NCBI GenBank assembly: GCA_028284485.1
Contig: JANQRQ010000289.1
Location: 1-46,285 of the forward strand
Origin: Planctomycetaceae bacterium
GTDB taxonomy: Bacteria; Planctomycetota; Planctomycetia; Planctomycetales; Planctomycetaceae
DNA length: 46,285 nt
Direction of reading: 5' to 3'
Shown here: positions 44,467 through 46,285 of the stretch, one piece after another
How the letters are laid out: each line of letters starts with the position of its first letter
Position numbering within the stretch: the stretch's first letter is position 1
The notes under the pieces: generated by a model
Told to the model about the DNA's origin: nothing
Databases searched by the model: none
What the model saw: the letters and a program-made list of their open reading frames with translations, nothing else
Program-made: the position numbers and the translations under genes

Positions 44467-44733
44467 ATGTCGTCCAACAACGGACATTCTTCAGCCGGCC
44501 AGCAAGACAATCGGTTGTACGTGATAAATGTTGAAGACTGGACGGCATCCGTAAAGTTGAATTGGGATAAAGAGTACTGTTTTCAAAAGAAACCAGGCGA
44601 GGACTATTTCCATCTCCTTTTGTGTGGTGAGATTTTTGTTCAAACGGGTGATGAGAAATACTGTCTGAATTGTGCCTTCCGCCGAGGAATCGTGACGACG
44701 GATCGATTGAATTGGCAGAAAGAAGAGATCTGA
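44467..44733 (+). CDS. Small protein of unknown function, four cysteines
   Basis: The product is 88 residues, 19 bp after the dehydrogenase and probably in its transcript (GAGGTAGCCC precedes the ATG). It has a polar start, then WTASVKLNWDKEYCFQKKPG, EDYFHLLLCGEIFVQTGDEK and CLNCAFRRGIVTTDRLNW. A C-x2-C pair and two other cysteines could bind metal, as in a small rubredoxin-like or zinc-ribbon half. No family is recognised, and no signal peptide is present. Confidence 0.65.
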   Translation: MSSNNGHSSAGQQDNRLYVINVEDWTASVKLNWDKEYCFQKKPGEDYFHLLLCGEIFVQTGDEKYCLNCAFRRGIVTTDRLNWQKEEI

Positions 44734-44833
44734 CAGTCTCGCATCGTTGCTGACTTCGCGTCTGCTACGTGAATGTGCAATTGGAAACTGCGGGGCGCAT
44801 TCGCGGCTTTACCGCTACGACCGTTGTGGGCTT

Positions 44834-44977
44834 TCACGCGGCGACGAGGGGCCGGGCAGATAGTTCTTCGATCGATTTCAGCGTAATACGCTGATTTGTG
44901 GCCGCGACAATCGCGTTTTGTTCGATGTTACCCGGCTCCCACGAGCCAGAAACGCCCACAAGAAAAAGTAAACCGCT
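44834..44977 (-). other. In-frame extension after the stop of the kinase gene
   Basis: After the TAG that ends the kinase (44978-44980), the same frame stays open for 47 codons and looks coding (SGSWEPGNIEQNAIVAATNQ, then RITLKSIEELSARPLVAA), ending at a TGA at 44834. It may be a small ORF (GTG 44959, 41 codons), the remains of a longer kinase, or chance. No ribosome site precedes the GTG. Confidence 0.3.
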
Positions 44978-46285
44978 CTAAGCCTGCACACTCACCGCTG
45001 AAGTCACAGTGACATCGTCTGGCGAGGCCTCGAATTCGTCGCGGGAGGCGGCATCACCGGTTGCCGTCCACCATCCCTTGGCACGCGACTGCGTCCACTC
45101 GTCGGCCGTTTCACAGGCTGCCAGTGCTTCTGCCAACGCTGTCACATTGTCGAAACGGTTTTGCGGTTCCTTCTCCAAACATTTCATGATCACGGCATTG
45201 AGCGATTCTGGAATGGCCGAGTTGCGTTCAATCGCTGGAATTGCCGTTTCGTTAGCGTGGGCGAACAGCACCTTTAGTGGATTCTCGCCTTTGAAGACTG
45301 GCTCTCCTGTCAGAATGAAGTACGCCGTCGCTCCCAGAGAGTAGATGTCTCCGCGAGCGTCGAGTTCGTCACTTTCGGTGACGCGCTCTGGTGGCGCGTA
45401 CAGTGGCGATCCAATGACTGTTCCGTCGATTGTTAGTCGATTGTCCTGGCCGGTCGCTTTCGTCGTTCTTACCAATCCAAAATCAAGCAATTTTGCGACG
45501 TCGAACAAACGTCCACGTTCCGCGGCGAAAATATTACCTGGTTTGATGTCGCGGTGGATTAATCCGGATTCATGCGCTTCTGTCAGTGCTGAACAGACTT
45601 GTCGCAGCAAATGGATCGCACGTTCGGGGGGGAGCGGTCCAAATCGCTCGACCATTTCCTGGAGATTTAGCCCCGGCAAGAACTCCATCGCATAATAGAA
45701 TGTGCCGTCCTGAGTATGGCCGTAGTCATAGATCTCAATGGTGTTTGGGTGCGTCAAATGCGCTGCGGCCTGAACCTCGCTTTCAAAACGTGCAATGGCA
45801 TTGTCATCGCCGGCTTTGTCTGCCCGAATAAGTTTGATAGCGCATGGACGTTTCAGCATTTGATGTTCGGCAAGGTAAACGTCCCCCATGCCGCCGCTAC
45901 CGAGTTTCTGTCTTAATGTATAGGTTCCTACTTTCCGCGCATCGAAAGATTCGCGACGCATCGCCCCAAATCGATGTGATCCGTAAATTGCAGTGACGGC
46001 GGACAACGACAGCCACAAGAATATAGATGAGAGCCCGCCACTGTATAGCACTTCCTGCAACATTGGTTGTCTCATGGCGGCACCGAAGGCACCGGCCACC
46101 GGCATGGCTACCATCAGCGCAATGACGCCAGTCGCGCGTCGCCAGGTATTGGGGATAAACAAGCCATAGACGTGGATGAGAATCATCCAGGGGATAGCTG
46201 TGGTTGCCGGGTACGACCACATGTACTTCGTCAATTCCTCGGGGGTCGGTGCACACATCCATAAATGCTGCATCCAGACGAAGAA
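44978..46285 (-). CDS. Membrane Ser/Thr protein kinase (5' end beyond window)
   Basis: The frame stays open to the window edge (FFVW before the Met at 46273), so the start probably lies outside; 435 residues are visible. From the Met at 46273, residues 1-105 contain about four hydrophobic helices (for example WMILIHVYGLFI, GVIALMVAMPVAGAFGAAM), so this is a membrane-first kinase. The kinase domain (about 117-385) has GSGGMGDVYLAEH, K146 (CAIKLI), HRDIKPGNIF, a normal DFG (LLDFGLVRTT) and SPLYAPPER. All active-site residues are intact, unlike the kinase at 17758. After it lies a short acidic tail. Signalling role and partners are unknown. Confidence 0.9.
   Translation of the reverse strand, partial: FFVWMQHLWMCAPTPEELTKYMWSYPATTAIPWMILIHVYGLFIPNTWRRATGVIALMVAMPVAGAFGAAMRQPMLQEVLYSGGLSSIFLWLSLSAVTAIYGSHRFGAMRRESFDARKVGTYTLRQKLGSGGMGDVYLAEHQMLKRPCAIKLIRADKAGDDNAIARFESEVQAAAHLTHPNTIEIYDYGHTQDGTFYYAMEFLPGLNLQEMVERFGPLPPERAIHLLRQVCSALTEAHESGLIHRDIKPGNIFAAERGRLFDVAKLLDFGLVRTTKATGQDNRLTIDGTVIGSPLYAPPERVTESDELDARGDIYSLGATAYFILTGEPVFKGENPLKVLFAHANETAIPAIERNSAIPESLNAVIMKCLEKEPQNRFDNVTALAEALAACETADEWTQSRAKGWWTATGDAASRDEFEASPDDVTVTSAVSVQA

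Noticed and set aside
1..46285. tRNA, rRNA, CRISPR array, insertion sequence, prophage or biosynthetic gene cluster
   Set aside because: I read through for T-loop motifs, array-like repeats, transposase motifs and megasynthases and saw none.

Overview
The window looks like ordinary chromosomal DNA from a member of the Planctomycetota, probably a Planctomycetales-type genome of moderate GC content. I infer this from the mix of genes, not from any marker RNA. It has membrane-anchored Ser/Thr kinases, an FHA protein next to a kinase and an ECF sigma factor, cysteine-rich secreted proteins, a futalosine-pathway menaquinone gene (mqnD), a second type IIA topoisomerase pair, and many small proteins I cannot place. 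I saw no rRNA, tRNA, CRISPR array, insertion sequence or prophage.

Left part (1-15.9 kb). It opens with the 3' end of a dihydroorotate-dehydrogenase-like gene. A 2-oxoglutarate/Fe(II) dioxygenase and a DUF5658-like membrane protein follow. Next come an HD-GYP phosphodiesterase and a second membrane protein whose HD-GYP domain has lost its metal ligands. A large secreted two-domain esterase has an intact first hydrolase domain and a dead second one. After a small secreted Tyr/Pro/Val-rich protein lies a csrA gene with a 73-residue downstream partner. Then comes a minus-strand efflux operon, TetR - membrane-fusion protein - RND permease. Its promoter is unusually readable: a 17-bp operator exactly fills the spacer between a consensus -35 and the -10, and a second copy covers the predicted start site.

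Middle (15.9-27 kb). A plus-strand signalling locus encodes a coiled-coil membrane-anchored protein, an FHA protein, a transmembrane Ser/Thr kinase with variant motifs, a four-helix membrane protein, an ECF sigma factor and a large exported TPR protein. It is the best candidate here for a little-described system: kinase and FHA sensing, a sigma-factor output and an envelope TPR protein. Three minus-strand secreted proteins follow; two of them have 27-29 cysteines each and could be disulphide-linked envelope proteins. A terminator for the minus strand sits inside the end of the TPR gene.

Right part (27-46.3 kb). This holds a type IIA topoisomerase pair in A-then-B order. A four-gene glycan cassette (nucleotide-sugar dehydrogenase, epimerase, GT2, GT39-like) is stitched together by ATGA overlaps. 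A metabolic run follows: mqnD, an SDR, nadB, another SDR, an LRR protein, then an LDH2/MDH2-type dehydrogenase and an 88-residue orphan. The window ends in a truncated membrane Ser/Thr kinase on the minus strand. All start choices, motifs and hairpins were read by eye; family names come from motif recognition, without database searches.
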